From Bradyrhizobium sp. SZCCHNS1050 (GTDB taxonomy: Bacteria > Pseudomonadota > Alphaproteobacteria > Rhizobiales > Xanthobacteraceae), in contig NZ_JAUETR010000001.1 in NCBI RefSeq assembly GCF_032484785.1, positions 124,001 through 188,000 on the forward strand: a DNA stretch of 64,000 nucleotides, given 5' to 3'. Below, one piece after another: positions 45,628 through 56,219 of the stretch; position 1 is the stretch's first letter, and each line of letters begins with the position of its first letter. The notes beneath the pieces are model-generated. The model had not been told where the DNA came from, did no database searches, and saw only the letters and a list, made by a program, of their open reading frames with translations. The translations under genes and the position numbers were made by a program.

Positions 45628-46407
45628 ATGTCGCCCGCCGAAGCGCGCCTCAAGGAAGTGCCGTCGAACATGACCGAGGCCGAATGGTCGCAGCGGGTCA
45701 ATCTCGCCGCCGCCTACCGCCTGGTGGCGCTGTTCGGCTGGGACGACCTGGTGGACACTCATATCTCGGCCCGCGTGCCCGGCCCCGAGCATCACTTCCT
45801 GATCAACCCCTACGGCCTGCTGTTCGAGGAGATCACCGCCTCCAGCCTGATCAAGGTCGACCTCTACGGCAATCAGTTGTCCGAGAGCGAGTACAGCATC
45901 AATCCCGCCGGCTTCACCATCCATTCCGCGATCCATGAGGTCCGCGAGGATGCCGGCTGCGTGATCCATCTGCACACGCTCGACGGCGTCGCGGTGTCGA
46001 GCTGCGCCGACGGCCTGCTGCCACTGAACCAGATTGCGCAATACGTGACCCACGACCTCGCCTATCACGACTACGAGGGCGTGGCGCTGGACCATGACGA
46101 GCGGCCGCGGCTGCAGCGCGACCTCGGCAGCAAGAACAACATGCTTTTGCGCAATCACGGCACCCTGACGGTCGGCCGCTCGGTCGCCTCCGCCTTCGAG
46201 CGCATGTATCACTTGGAGCGTGCCTGCTCGATCCAGGTCCGCACGCGCACGCTCGGTCCCTCGGCCTATCCCGTGCGCGACGAGGTCATCGACAAGAATG
46301 CGAAGCTGTTCGACAACGAGGATCGCGTCGAGCTGCGCTCCACCCAGCTGGTCTGGCCGCCGCTGCTGCGCCGGCTCGATCGCCTCAATCCGGGCTACCG
46401 GAATTGA
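45628..46407 (+). CDS. Class II aldolase/adducin family protein
   Basis: A 259-residue cytoplasmic protein of the class II aldolase/adducin fold. Expected zinc ligands are present: the pair in CVIHLHTLDG and a later LRNHGTLTVGRS. The opening LAAAYRLVALFGWDDLVDTHIS and the INPYGLLFEEITASSLIKVD stretch are typical. The substrate cannot be assigned, as many members with this length lack aldolase activity proof. A strong bidirectional terminator follows 56 bases after the stop. Confidence 0.93.
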   Translation: MSPAEARLKEVPSNMTEAEWSQRVNLAAAYRLVALFGWDDLVDTHISARVPGPEHHFLINPYGLLFEEITASSLIKVDLYGNQLSESEYSINPAGFTIHSAIHEVREDAGCVIHLHTLDGVAVSSCADGLLPLNQIAQYVTHDLAYHDYEGVALDHDERPRLQRDLGSKNNMLLRNHGTLTVGRSVASAFERMYHLERACSIQVRTRTLGPSAYPVRDEVIDKNAKLFDNEDRVELRSTQLVWPPLLRRLDRLNPGYRN

Positions 46408-46463
46408 TTGTCGCCCGCTGATCGGTTAGTCTGAACCCATCACCCTCTACGCTTTTCGGAATG

Positions 46464-46494
46464 AAACGCCGCCCAATTCCGGGCGGCGTTTTTA
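46464..46494. terminator. Rho-independent terminator
   Basis: AAACGCCGCCC-N6-GGGCGGCGTTT stem (11 base pairs) followed by TTTATT on the plus strand, with A residues ahead of it serving as the U-tract for the opposite strand. It ends the class II aldolase gene and probably also the minus-strand gene at 46516. Confidence 0.9.
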
Positions 46495-46515
46495 TTCGTG
46501 CGATGACGTGCCCCG

Positions 46516-47049
46516 TCAGCAGCATCCTGCCCGAGCCATGCCCTGCCGCTCGGACGGGCCGTGCAGTTGCTGCAATTCCTCGGCCAGCCGCCGCTCGACG
46601 AAGCGCCGCTCGTGCTCGGCAAGGCGGGTGGCGAGCAGCTTGCGATAGCGCCGCACATTGGCCTCGCGCGAGAACCGCAGGCGGGCGGCGGGCCGCATCC
46701 TGCCGCTCGCGGCGCTGTCCATCGCGGCGCCATCGGCTTCGACATCGACGCGCGGAACGATGCGCATGGCTGCCCCGCCGCGTGGGCGCGGCGGCTGATC
46801 CTCGCGGTCGAGCTGACGCAGCGCGCCGAGCACGTCGGCCAAATAAAGCGGCCTGGCGATACCCGGGATCTTGCGCAGGCCCGGCTGCGACTCGACAGCA
46901 TACATGTCCGACGCCCAGGACGACAGGATCAGCCGCTTCTCGGCCAGTGACAGCTTGCGGTCATTCAGCAGGTCCGCCGGCGACTCGTAGTGCGAGACCG
47001 GATGGAATCCGGCACTGCCCGCGGTGATCGAAAAACGGTGCTCGCTCAT
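46516..47049 (-). CDS. Conserved hypothetical protein downstream of hsp20
   Basis: A 177-residue soluble protein. The N-terminal 65 residues carry the distinctive HYESPADLLNDRKLSLAEKR and LSSWASDMYAVESQPGLRKI. That pattern is seen in small alphaproteobacterial proteins near stress genes, but I cannot name a family. The second half is basic and ends ARAGCC. It starts 90 bases after the hsp20 stop on the same strand, so heat-shock co-transcription is plausible. It shares the terminator at 46464-46494. Confidence 0.75.
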   Translation of the reverse strand: MSEHRFSITAGSAGFHPVSHYESPADLLNDRKLSLAEKRLILSSWASDMYAVESQPGLRKIPGIARPLYLADVLGALRQLDREDQPPRPRGGAAMRIVPRVDVEADGAAMDSAASGRMRPAARLRFSREANVRRYRKLLATRLAEHERRFVERRLAEELQQLHGPSERQGMARAGCC

Positions 47050-47139
47050 GGCGTCTCTCCTCTTCCACTCCTTTCACCAGAGACAGATGCTGCTACGGCG
47101 CGGGCGACACGTCGCCCGCGCCCTAGCTCGAACAAGGCG

Positions 47140-47589
47140 TCAGGCCGCCTTCTGCTGCGCGATCTTCTCGACCGGCGCCGTGCCGATGGCGATGCGGCGC
47201 GGCTTCATCGCCTCGGGAATCTCGCGCACGAGCTCGATCCGCAGCAGGCCGTTGTCGAACGCCGCGTTGGTCACCTGCACGTAGTCGGCGAGATTGAACT
47301 GCCGCTTGAACGGCCGCGACGAGATGCCCTGATAGAGGTATTCGCGGGTCTCCTTGTCGCCCTTGCGTCCTTCCACCGTGAGCACGTTGTGCTCGGCGGT
47401 GATGGACAGTTCGTCCGGAGCGAAGCCCGCCAGCGCCAGCGAAATCTGGTAGCGGTCGTCGCCGATCCGCTCGATGTTGTACGGGGGATAGTGGTCCTCG
47501 ACCGCGCGCTGGGTCTCGTCGAGCAGGTCGAACAGACGGTCGAAGCCGATGGTCGAACGCCACAGCGGAGAGAAGTCGTAGGTCCTCAT
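47140..47589 (-). CDS. Small heat-shock protein, Hsp20/IbpA family
   Basis: A 149-residue alpha-crystallin-type holdase that keeps unfolding proteins soluble for DnaK/ClpB. It starts MRTYDFSPLWRSTIGFDRLF, typical of class A rhizobial sHsps. The alpha-crystallin domain (about 38-128) contains PPYNIERIGDDRYQISLALA and the signature NAAFDNGLLRIELV. AGGAGG at 47598-47603 lies eight bases before the ATG at 47589; the TTG two codons upstream is not the start. The 5' untranslated RNA is a ROSE thermometer, and a sigma-32-like promoter stands further upstream. Confidence 0.95.
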   Translation of the reverse strand: MRTYDFSPLWRSTIGFDRLFDLLDETQRAVEDHYPPYNIERIGDDRYQISLALAGFAPDELSITAEHNVLTVEGRKGDKETREYLYQGISSRPFKRQFNLADYVQVTNAAFDNGLLRIELVREIPEAMKPRRIAIGTAPVEKIAQQKAA

Positions 47590-47700
47590 AGCCAAGTCCT
47601 CCTAGGAGCAAGATGGATACGAAGGAGCGCCGAGCCGATGCGGACTTCAAAGTCCCGGAGATGTCCGAGTACCAAGAGACTTCTGAGTACCAGACAACCG
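47590..47700 (-). promoter_or_regulatory. ROSE-type RNA thermometer
   Basis: The leader of hsp20 ends CCATCTTGCTCCTAGGAGGA. The UUGCU block directly 5' to CC-UAGGAGG is the ROSE signature: at low temperature it pairs imperfectly with the Shine-Dalgarno sequence and blocks translation, and heat opens it. The upstream CTCCTTCG and GGGACTTTGAAGTCCG segments can form additional hairpins, as in known ROSE elements. The element is well established for bradyrhizobial small heat-shock genes. The 5' limit is approximate. Confidence 0.85.
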
Positions 47701-47763
47701 GTCAGCGCCCAGATTTCGACCGGGCCCTGATGGCACCCGGCGCCGCCGAAGCGGCAGCAGACG

Positions 47764-47791
47764 AATTAGAAAAGCCGGCATCCATTTCAAG
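47764..47791 (-). promoter_or_regulatory. Sigma-32-like promoter of hsp20
   Basis: CTTGAA (47786-47791) and CTAATT (47764-47769), spaced 16 bases, read towards hsp20. Spacing and -35 match the candidates ahead of groES and htrA in this window. Confidence 0.5.
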
Positions 47792-47840
47792 AGGAACGGA
47801 TCGATTTTTTTGTCGCAGCCTTTTCGCAGCGCAATACCCG

Positions 47841-48071
47841 TCAGGCGGCCACGGCGGACAGCCGCTGCAGCCGCATCGTCGCCTCCCGGAGCACGCTGAC
47901 CAGCCGGTCGCGCTCGCGCTGATCGATGTCGCCACGCGACAACACGGCCTGGCAGTGCGCCACCACGCGTTGCTCGCTCTCGATCAAAAACCGCGTCAAG
48001 CGACGGGGATCGCCCATGCTCATGACGGAGGTCGGGTTGGGCGGCGGATGATCGTATTGCCAGGCTGGCAT
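47841..48071 (-). CDS. Small hypothetical protein
   Basis: About 76 residues from an ATG at 48071 (MPAWQYDHPPPNPT), mainly one helical segment with RLTRFLIESEQRVVAHCQAV and LVSVLREATMRLQR. A longer frame starts at 48131. Amphipathic helices and coherent codon use suggest a real gene, but the family is unknown and the ribosome-binding site is weak. It lies between groEL and hsp20 on the same strand. Confidence 0.5.
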   Translation of the reverse strand: MPAWQYDHPPPNPTSVMSMGDPRRLTRFLIESEQRVVAHCQAVLSRGDIDQRERDRLVSVLREATMRLQRLSAVAA

Positions 48072-48295
48072 GATCGGGCCTGCGAGCTCGCGCTGCTGAT
48101 GAGACCGGGCGGCGCGGCAGCGCTCAACCACACCTCCCGTCGACCGTCGGTCCGATCACAGCCGGCTCACTGAACGCAATTGTGGCCGGTTCTGGACGAA
48201 CTGCGATCGCCAACCTGATTGATAGCTGCCCGTTGTGGCCGATCCACGACCGCACAGGGCAGCGATCAGTTGTTTGTAGATATTTCCTTCAGGCA

Positions 48296-48323
48296 GCCGG
48301 GGCTGGCTGCGGCCAGCCCCGGC
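48296..48323 (-). terminator. Strong hairpin after groEL
   Basis: A perfect 12-base-pair stem, GCCGGGGCTGGC with GCCAGCCCCGGC, and a TGCG loop, 9 bases beyond the groEL stop. No U-tract follows on the minus strand, so it could work as an RNA 3' stabiliser as well as a terminator. Confidence 0.6.
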
Positions 48324-48332
48324 TTCATCAGA

Positions 48333-49997
<1,665 letters not shown>

Positions 49998-50312
49998 TCA
50001 CGCAGCCTTCTTGGCCGCGACGGGCGTGTCGATGATGCCGAGCAGATCGCTCTCCTTCATGATCAGCAGATCCTTGCCGTCGATCTTGACCTCGGTGCCC
50101 GACCATTTCCCGAACAGCACCCGGTCGCCGGGCTTGACGTCGAGCGGCACCAATTGCCCCTGCTCATTCCGCGCGCCAGGACCCGCGGCGACGATCTCGC
50201 CCTCCTGCGGCTTCTCCTTGGCGGTGTCGGGAATGATGATGCCGCCCTTGGTCTTCTCCTCGGCATCGATACGGCGCACGAGCACGCGGTCGTGCAATGG
50301 ACGGAAATGCAT
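49998..50312 (-). CDS. groES: 10 kDa co-chaperonin GroES
   Basis: A 104-residue lid of the GroEL chamber. It begins [20 protein letters not shown] and has the mobile loop [21 protein letters not shown] and the roof and tail regions as usual. The start is the ATG at 50312. AGGAGG at 50319-50324 abuts an ATG two codons earlier, which is too close to use, and stands six bases from the chosen one. The C-terminal alanine/lysine extension is a little longer than in E. coli (97 residues). First gene of groES-groEL. Confidence 0.97.
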   Translation of the reverse strand: MHFRPLHDRVLVRRIDAEEKTKGGIIIPDTAKEKPQEGEIVAAGPGARNEQGQLVPLDVKPGDRVLFGKWSGTEVKIDGKDLLIMKESDLLGIIDTPVAAKKAA

Positions 50313-50382
50313 GCACATCCTCCTTTACAGATCAGCGATGTCATAAGCCTCGGGTCCCATCAGGCCCCCGAGCGAGCAACGA

Positions 50383-50410
50383 CCTAGGAAAGCCGAACTT
50401 TTCGTTCAAG
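50383..50410 (-). promoter_or_regulatory. Sigma-32-like promoter of groESL
   Basis: CTTGAA (50405-50410) and CCTAGG (50383-50388) with a 16-base spacer, reading towards groES and about 70 bases before its start. It sits downstream of the CIRCE-like element on this strand. Confidence 0.5.
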
Positions 50411-50427
50411 AGGGTCACGTAAATTTT

Positions 50428-50454
50428 TTGGCACTCTCGGGGAACGATTGCCAG
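50428..50454. promoter_or_regulatory. Degenerate CIRCE element
   Basis: TTGGCACTC-N9-GATTGCCAG. The left arm differs from TTAGCACTC by one base and the right arm from GAGTGCTAA by three, with the exact nine-base spacer. It is the HrcA operator form and lies between groES and htrA. The weak right arm lowers confidence. Confidence 0.5.
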
Positions 50455-50461
50455 TGCGGCT

Positions 50462-50489
50462 CTTGAACCGGGCCGGCCGCTTTCCCAGT
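50462..50489 (+). promoter_or_regulatory. Sigma-32-like promoter of htrA
   Basis: CTTGAA (50462-50467) and CCCAGT (50484-50489) with a 16-base spacer, about 45 bases before the protease start. Back to back with the groESL promoter across the CIRCE-like element. Confidence 0.45.
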
Positions 50490-50534
50490 TCTGTCGTCGC
50501 CAAAAAATCCTGATCGCGCTTGTTGGGGATCACG

Positions 50535-51629
50535 ATGCAGCTTCCGCCTTTTCTCCGGGCCGTCCTGGCGCCTGCCATTCTGCTTTGCCTGATGACCGGG
50601 CCTGCCTTGGCCCAAATTCCCGATCTCAAGCTCGGCCGGGTGCCGACGCTGGCCCCGCTGGTCAAGGAAGTGACGCCCGCCGTCGTCAACATCTCGGTCG
50701 AAGGCAAGGTCCGCCAGGACAATCCGCTCTACCAGGACCCGCTGTTTCGCGAGTTTTTCGACGTCCCCAAGCAGGTCGAGAAGCAGATCAGCGCCACCGG
50801 CTCGGGCGTCATCGTCGATGCGCAGCGCGGCTACGTCATGACCGCCAATCACGTCGTCGAGCACGTCACGACAGCGCAGATCCGAACCAAGGATGGCCGC
50901 AAATTCGCCGCCCGCCTGGTCGGGCGCGATCCCGCCACCGATATCGCGCTGCTGCAGATCAGGGACCCTATCGACCTCAAGGCCATCGCGCTTGGCGACA
51001 GTGATGCGCTCGAGGTCGGCGACTTCGTGATCGCCGTCGGCAACCCGTTCGGTCTTGGCCAGACCGTCACCTCGGGTCTCGTCAGCGCGCTCGGGCGAAC
51101 CGGCCTCGGCAAGCAGGGCTACGAGGATTTCATCCAGACCGACGCCGCGATCAATCCCGGCAATTCCGGCGGCGCGCTGATCAATCTGCGCGGCGAGCTG
51201 GTCGGCATCAACACCGCGATCATCTCGCCCGGCGGCGGCAATGTCGGCATCGGCTTCGCCGTCCCGATCAACATGGCGCGGCGGGTGATGGAGCAGCTCG
51301 TCGCCAACGGCCGCGTCGATCGCGGCCGCATCGGCGTGACCCTGCTCGACCTGGATGCGCCGGCCGATGGCCGGATTCAGGGCGCGCGCGTCGCCGACGT
51401 CACCGTGGGCTCGCCGGCCGAACGCGCGGGACTGCGCAAGGGCGACATCATCGTGAAGGCGAACGACATGCCGGTGCGCAGCGCCACGCAGGTGCGCAAC
51501 CTGATCGGCCTCACACCGGTCGGGCAGCGCGTCCGTCTCGTGTTCGAGCGCGACCGCGCGCTCGGCAATGCGACGGTGGAGGTCGCGCCGGTCACCGAAG
51601 AACGTGCGCGCGCGAGAACCTCGGGCTGA
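50535..51629 (+). CDS. HtrA/DegP-family periplasmic serine protease, one PDZ domain
   Basis: A 364-residue exported trypsin-like protease for periplasmic stress. Signal peptide about 1-26 (ends GPALAQ). Catalytic triad His106 (VMTANHVVEH), Asp136 (DPATDIALL) and Ser211 (INPGNSGGALI). A single PDZ domain (about 255-350; GSPAERAGLRKGDIIVK) makes it DegS/HtrA-like in domain count, unlike two-PDZ DegP. Use the ATG at 50535; the TTG at 50520 adds five unlikely residues. Divergent from groES, sharing its regulatory region, which fits a heat-shock role. Confidence 0.93.
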   Translation: MQLPPFLRAVLAPAILLCLMTGPALAQIPDLKLGRVPTLAPLVKEVTPAVVNISVEGKVRQDNPLYQDPLFREFFDVPKQVEKQISATGSGVIVDAQRGYVMTANHVVEHVTTAQIRTKDGRKFAARLVGRDPATDIALLQIRDPIDLKAIALGDSDALEVGDFVIAVGNPFGLGQTVTSGLVSALGRTGLGKQGYEDFIQTDAAINPGNSGGALINLRGELVGINTAIISPGGGNVGIGFAVPINMARRVMEQLVANGRVDRGRIGVTLLDLDAPADGRIQGARVADVTVGSPAERAGLRKGDIIVKANDMPVRSATQVRNLIGLTPVGQRVRLVFERDRALGNATVEVAPVTEERARARTSG

Positions 51630-51774
51630 GAATTCAACTTCAGTTCGTTGTTAGCTGCGCATACCACGTGGAGTAAATTTTTACCGTGCATCAAGCATGC
51701 AGCGAGACGCCGATACCTCTCTAAACGCCTGTTAAGTGCTATCGCGCTTATTGCAACCCCGCGGAGGTATTGAA

Positions 51775-52986
51775 ATGCGGGGTGATGGTTTGGCGTTCAG
51801 TTTGCCACGCTGGCGCGTGACGCGCTGGCTGGCCGACCCGGGATATCCGGTGTCATCAGATATCCGCCGCGCGTTGACGCGTGAGCTCTACGGCTGCTGG
51901 TCGGTGTTCGCCGGCGGCGCCATCAACACCGTTGCTGTCGCCGCAGCGCTCGCACTGCGTACGCCGAGCCCGCTCTTCATCACCTGGTTCGTGCTCGAAG
52001 TCGCGATCTGCCTGTCGCGGCTGATCGTGATGATGATTGCCTACCGCCGCGCCCGCGAGCGGCTGGCGACGCCGACCGACATCCACATCCTGCTGTCGGT
52101 GGCCTGGAGCGCCAGTGTCGGCTTCGGTGTCGGCATCAGCCTCGCGTCGGGCGACTGGGTGGCCGCGTCACTGACCTGCATCTCCTCGGCCGCCATGGTG
52201 GGCGGCATCTGCTTTCGCAATTTCAGCGCGCCGCGCTTGGTCGGCACGATGATCCTGTTCAGCATCGGCCCCGTCATCCCCGGCGTCGCGACGTCGCATG
52301 AGCCGTTGTTGTTCGCGATGTATCTGCAGATGCCGGTCTACTTCCTCGCCATGACCGGCGCGGCGTTCCGGCTCAACAAGATGCTGGTGGCGGTCATGCA
52401 GGCCAAGCGCGAGAGCGACGAGCGGGCGCGGCTCGATCCACTCACGGGCTTGCGCAACCGCGCCGGCCTGATCGATGCACTGCAGAGCAGGCTCGACGCC
52501 GGCGGCGATCGCAGCTTCGCCGTCCTGTATCTCGATCTCGATGGCTTCAAGCCGGTCAACGACACCTTCGGTCACGCCGCAGGCGACGAGCTGCTGAAGA
52601 TCGTCGGCCGGACGCTGCGGCAGACCGCCTCTCGGGGCGACGTCATCGCCCGGATCGGCGGCGACGAGTTCGTGGTGCTCGCCGGCGATCCTGCGCTCGA
52701 CCACGCGCTGGCGCTCGGCGAGCGCATCATCGAGGTGATGACCTCGCCGATGGCCCTGCCGGGCGGCGCGCATGTCCAGATCGGCATCAGCATCGGCATC
52801 GCCGTCGCGCCCGAGCACGGCACCGATCCGGAAGCCCTGCTGTTCGCGGCGGACGCCGCATTGTATGAAGCCAAGTCGAGCGGGAAATCCTGCTGGCGAT
52901 TGGCCTCAGCCGAGGCCAATCTCGCAGCGCTGCGCAAGATCGCCGGCGGCGATCTCGCGGCGAAGTCGGTCGCCAGCGCGGCTTGA
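51775..52986 (+). CDS. Diguanylate cyclase (GGDEF) with membrane sensor
   Basis: A 403-residue enzyme that makes cyclic di-GMP. About five to six membrane helices lie at residues 40-198. The GGDEF domain covers about 215-380 with DPLTGLRNR (221-229), LYLDLDGFKPVND and the active-site GGDEF at 295-299. The inhibitory I-site RxxD is absent (ASRGD sits there), so product feedback at that site is not expected. GGAGG stands eight bases before the ATG at 51775. No EAL domain. Regulates lifestyle or motility in general terms; targets unknown. Confidence 0.93.
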   Translation: MRGDGLAFSLPRWRVTRWLADPGYPVSSDIRRALTRELYGCWSVFAGGAINTVAVAAALALRTPSPLFITWFVLEVAICLSRLIVMMIAYRRARERLATPTDIHILLSVAWSASVGFGVGISLASGDWVAASLTCISSAAMVGGICFRNFSAPRLVGTMILFSIGPVIPGVATSHEPLLFAMYLQMPVYFLAMTGAAFRLNKMLVAVMQAKRESDERARLDPLTGLRNRAGLIDALQSRLDAGGDRSFAVLYLDLDGFKPVNDTFGHAAGDELLKIVGRTLRQTASRGDVIARIGGDEFVVLAGDPALDHALALGERIIEVMTSPMALPGGAHVQIGISIGIAVAPEHGTDPEALLFAADAALYEAKSSGKSCWRLASAEANLAALRKIAGGDLAAKSVASAA

Positions 52987-53046
52987 GCTCGGCCTCGTGC
53001 AAAACAATCAGCGCCGTCGCGGTCGTAGCCCGGACGAGCGCCTGCA

Positions 53047-54450
53047 CTACCGTGGCATCTCCGCGAGCGCGGCGAGGATGCGGGCCCAGGAGCGGATGCC
53101 CTTGTGGTAGCTCTTGAGGTCGTATTTCTCATTCGGCGAATGGATGTTGTCGTCGTCGAGACCGAAGCCGACCAGCAGTGAATCGAGACCGAGCGTCTTC
53201 TTGAAGTCGGTGACGATCGGGATCGAGGCGCCCGAGCCCATCAGGATGGTCTCCTTGCCCCACTCCTCGGTCAACGCCTGCTTGGCAGCCGCCAACGGCT
53301 TCATGGTCCAGTCGAGCGCGATCGCAGCGCCCGCCGAATGATCGCCGAACTCGACCGAGCAGTCGCCGGGGATGCGCGCCGACACGTAGTCGCGGAAGGC
53401 CTTGCGGATCTTCAGCGGGTCCTGGCCCTCGACGAGACGGAACGAGACCTTCGCATGCGCCAGCGACGGAATCACCGTCTTTGAACCCTCGCCGATATAG
53501 CCGCCCCAGATGCCGTTGATGTCGCAGGTCGGCCGCGACGAGATTTGCTCGATCAGCAGACGATCCTTCTCGCCGGCGGGGATCGACAGCCCGATCGGCT
53601 TGAGGAAGCTCTCGGGCGTCAGGTTGAGCTTCTTCCACTGCTCCAGGACCTCCGGCGGCACATCCTTCACGCCGTCATAGAAGCCGGGGATGGTGATGCG
53701 CCCGTCGGCGTCGAACAGGCCGCCGAGGATCTCGGTCAGCACGCGGATCGGATTGCGCGCGCCGCCGCCGAACACGCCGGAATGCAGATCGCGATTGGCG
53801 GCCTTGATCTTCACCTCTTCATAGAGCAGCCCGCGCAGCGAGGTCGTGATCGCCGGGGTGTTCGGGTCCCACATGCCGGTGTCACAGACCAGCGCGAAGT
53901 CGGCCTTGAACTCGTCCTTGTTGGCTTCGAGGAACGGCACGAAGTTCTTGGAGCCGACCTCCTCCTCGCCTTCGATCAGCATGGTGATGTCGAGCGGCAG
54001 CGCGCCCGTCACCTTCTTCCAGGCGCGGCAGGCCTCGACGAAGGTCATCAGCTGGCCCTTGTCGTCCTCGGCACCGCGCGCGACGATGATCTTGCGGCCG
54101 TCGGCATGGTCGGCGACCACAGGCTCGAACGGCGGCCGGTGCCACAGCTCGAGCGGATCGACCGGCTGCACATCGTAATGGCCGTAGAACAGGACATGTG
54201 GCTTGGCCGCGCCATGGCCGTTGCTCTTGCCGACCACGGCCGGATGGCCGGCGGTCGGCCGCACTTCGGCGGCGAAACCGAGCGTCGCAAGATCCTTGGC
54301 AAGATGGTCGGCTGCTGCCTTGCAATCCCCAGCGAAGGCCGGATCGGCCGAGATCGACTTGATCCGGATCAGCGCAAACAGCCGCTCCAGGCTGTTGTCG
54401 AAGTCGGCGTCGATGTGGTCGAGAACGGATTGAAGCTGCGCATTGGCCAT
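53047..54450 (-). CDS. M20-family metallopeptidase (dipeptidase-like)
   Basis: A 467-residue cytosolic di-zinc peptidase. Ligand motifs: His in YGHYDVQP, the bridging Asp in ARGAEDDKGQLM, catalytic Glu pair in LIEGEEEVGS, Asp in LVCDTGMWD and the late His in NIHSPNEKYDL. The lid/dimerisation domain carries RDLHSGVFGGGARNP. The family resembles carnosinase/PepV-like M20 dipeptidases (length 460-480). I use the ATG at 54450; a GTG at 54456 is an alternative. Substrate unknown, peptide salvage likely. It converges with the GGDEF gene (60 bases between their stops). Confidence 0.94.
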   Translation of the reverse strand: MANAQLQSVLDHIDADFDNSLERLFALIRIKSISADPAFAGDCKAAADHLAKDLATLGFAAEVRPTAGHPAVVGKSNGHGAAKPHVLFYGHYDVQPVDPLELWHRPPFEPVVADHADGRKIIVARGAEDDKGQLMTFVEACRAWKKVTGALPLDITMLIEGEEEVGSKNFVPFLEANKDEFKADFALVCDTGMWDPNTPAITTSLRGLLYEEVKIKAANRDLHSGVFGGGARNPIRVLTEILGGLFDADGRITIPGFYDGVKDVPPEVLEQWKKLNLTPESFLKPIGLSIPAGEKDRLLIEQISSRPTCDINGIWGGYIGEGSKTVIPSLAHAKVSFRLVEGQDPLKIRKAFRDYVSARIPGDCSVEFGDHSAGAAIALDWTMKPLAAAKQALTEEWGKETILMGSGASIPIVTDFKKTLGLDSLLVGFGLDDDNIHSPNEKYDLKSYHKGIRSWARILAALAEMPR

Positions 54451-54608
54451 GGCCACCGGATCCTTCGCATGTAACGGCTATCGGCCCGCTTGTAGCTCCG
54501 TTGCGCGGTCCGGGCCAGCCTCATGCAAAGGCAGCAAATGCCGCCTGCCCCCAGTCGGCGCAAATGACGTGACAAGGCCATCACGCCGACCGGGAACACG
54601 ACACCATA

Positions 54609-56219
54609 TCAACGCCGCAGCAGTCCACCTAGCGCGCCACGCACGAGGGAGCGGCCGATCGAACTGCCCAAGGAGCCGCCGACCTGCTTGCCGAGATCGG
54701 CCGCGATCCCGCCCACCACCTTGTCGGAGACCGAGCGGGCGACGTTGCGCGCGATCACCTGCGTGGTCGAGAGCTGGCCGCGCTTGACGTTGGTGCCGAA
54801 GATCGTCGCGGCGATGTCGCCGATCTTGCCGAGCACGCTGCCGGAGGAGGCTTCCGTCGTCGCGGCGGTTCCGCTGATCCGCTTCTGCAGCAGCTCGTAG
54901 GCGGACTCGGCGTCGATCGCGGTGTCGTATTTGCCCTTGACCGGGCTCGCGGCGATGATCGCCTTGCGCTCCTCCGGCGTGACGGGTCCGATGCGCGCCG
55001 ACGGCGGCCGGATCAGGACGCGCTCCACCATCGCCGGCGTGCCGTTGCCCTCCAGGAACGACACCAGCGCCTCGCCCTTGCCGAGTTCGGTGATCACCTT
55101 GGCGGTGTCCAGCTTGGGATTGGGGCGGAAGGTGTCGGCGGCCGCGGCCACCGCCTTCTGATCGCGCGGCGTGAAGGCGCGCAGCGCGTGCTGCACGCGA
55201 TTGCCCAATTGCCCGAGCACCCGGTCCGGAACATCGAGCGGATTCTGCGTGACGAAATAGACGCCGACACCCTTCGACCGGATCAGCCGCACCACCTGCT
55301 CGATCTTGTCCATCAGCGCCTTCGGCGCATCGTTGAACAACAGATGCGCCTCGTCGAAGAAGAACACCAGCTTGGGTTTGGCGAGATCGCCGACCTCCGG
55401 CAGCTCCTCGAACAGCTCGGACAGCATCCACAGCAGGAACGTCGCGTAGAGTCGCGGGCTCTCCAGCAACCTGTCGGCAACGAGGATGTTGATCATGCCG
55501 CGGCCGTCGCGGTCGGTCTTCATGAAGTCGGTGAGCGCCAGCGCCGGCTCGCCGAAGAACTTCGTGCCGCCCTGGTTCTCGAGCACGAGCAACTGCCGCT
55601 GGATCGTGCCAACGGTCGCGCGCGTGACATTGCCGAACGACTGCGCCGCCTTCCGGATCGGCGCCAGCGGATCGGCCTCCGCATCCGCCCCCTTCTTGCC
55701 GGCCTCCGGAATGATCGCGTCGAGCAGCGCGCGCAGATCCTTCATGTCGATCAGGGCGAGGCCGTTCTCGTCGGCCACGCGGAACGCGACGTTGAGCACG
55801 CCTTCCTGAACATCATTGAGATCGAGCATCCGCGCCAGCAGCAGCGGTCCCATCTCGGTAACGGTGGCGCGCACCGGATGGCCCTGCTCCCCGAACACAT
55901 CCCAAAATACCGTCGAGAACTGATCGGGCTGATAGGTGAGGCCGAGCTCGGTGGCGCGCTTGAGGATGAAGTCCTTCGCTTCGCCGGTCTGCGAGATGCC
56001 CGAGAGATCACCCTTGATGTCGGAGGCGAAGACCGGAACACCGGCACGGGCAAAACCCTCGGCCATCACCTGTAGCGAGACTGTCTTGCCGGTGCCGGTC
56101 GCGCCGGTGACCAGTCCATGGCGATTGGCAAGCTCAAGCGTCAACCAGGCCGGCTGCTCGCCGGCACCCACGAAGATCTTGTCGTCGGTATCAGCCACGG
56201 GTTTTCCGGATGGTGCCAT
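54609..56219 (-). CDS. HerA-like ATPase (DUF853 family)
   Basis: A 536-residue P-loop ATPase of the HerA/FtsK superfamily. Walker A is GATGTGKT (about 40-47), Walker B is [12 protein letters not shown], and a motor motif [20 protein letters not shown] follows. The C-terminal 100 residues are Gly/Ser-rich ([20 protein letters not shown]), as in the DUF853 group. These proteins are widely conserved, and their function is not settled: DNA translocation or nucleoid-related ATPase activity is suspected. It stands alone on the minus strand. Confidence 0.92.
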   Translation of the reverse strand: MAPSGKPVADTDDKIFVGAGEQPAWLTLELANRHGLVTGATGTGKTVSLQVMAEGFARAGVPVFASDIKGDLSGISQTGEAKDFILKRATELGLTYQPDQFSTVFWDVFGEQGHPVRATVTEMGPLLLARMLDLNDVQEGVLNVAFRVADENGLALIDMKDLRALLDAIIPEAGKKGADAEADPLAPIRKAAQSFGNVTRATVGTIQRQLLVLENQGGTKFFGEPALALTDFMKTDRDGRGMINILVADRLLESPRLYATFLLWMLSELFEELPEVGDLAKPKLVFFFDEAHLLFNDAPKALMDKIEQVVRLIRSKGVGVYFVTQNPLDVPDRVLGQLGNRVQHALRAFTPRDQKAVAAAADTFRPNPKLDTAKVITELGKGEALVSFLEGNGTPAMVERVLIRPPSARIGPVTPEERKAIIAASPVKGKYDTAIDAESAYELLQKRISGTAATTEASSGSVLGKIGDIAATIFGTNVKRGQLSTTQVIARNVARSVSDKVVGGIAADLGKQVGGSLGSSIGRSLVRGALGGLLRR

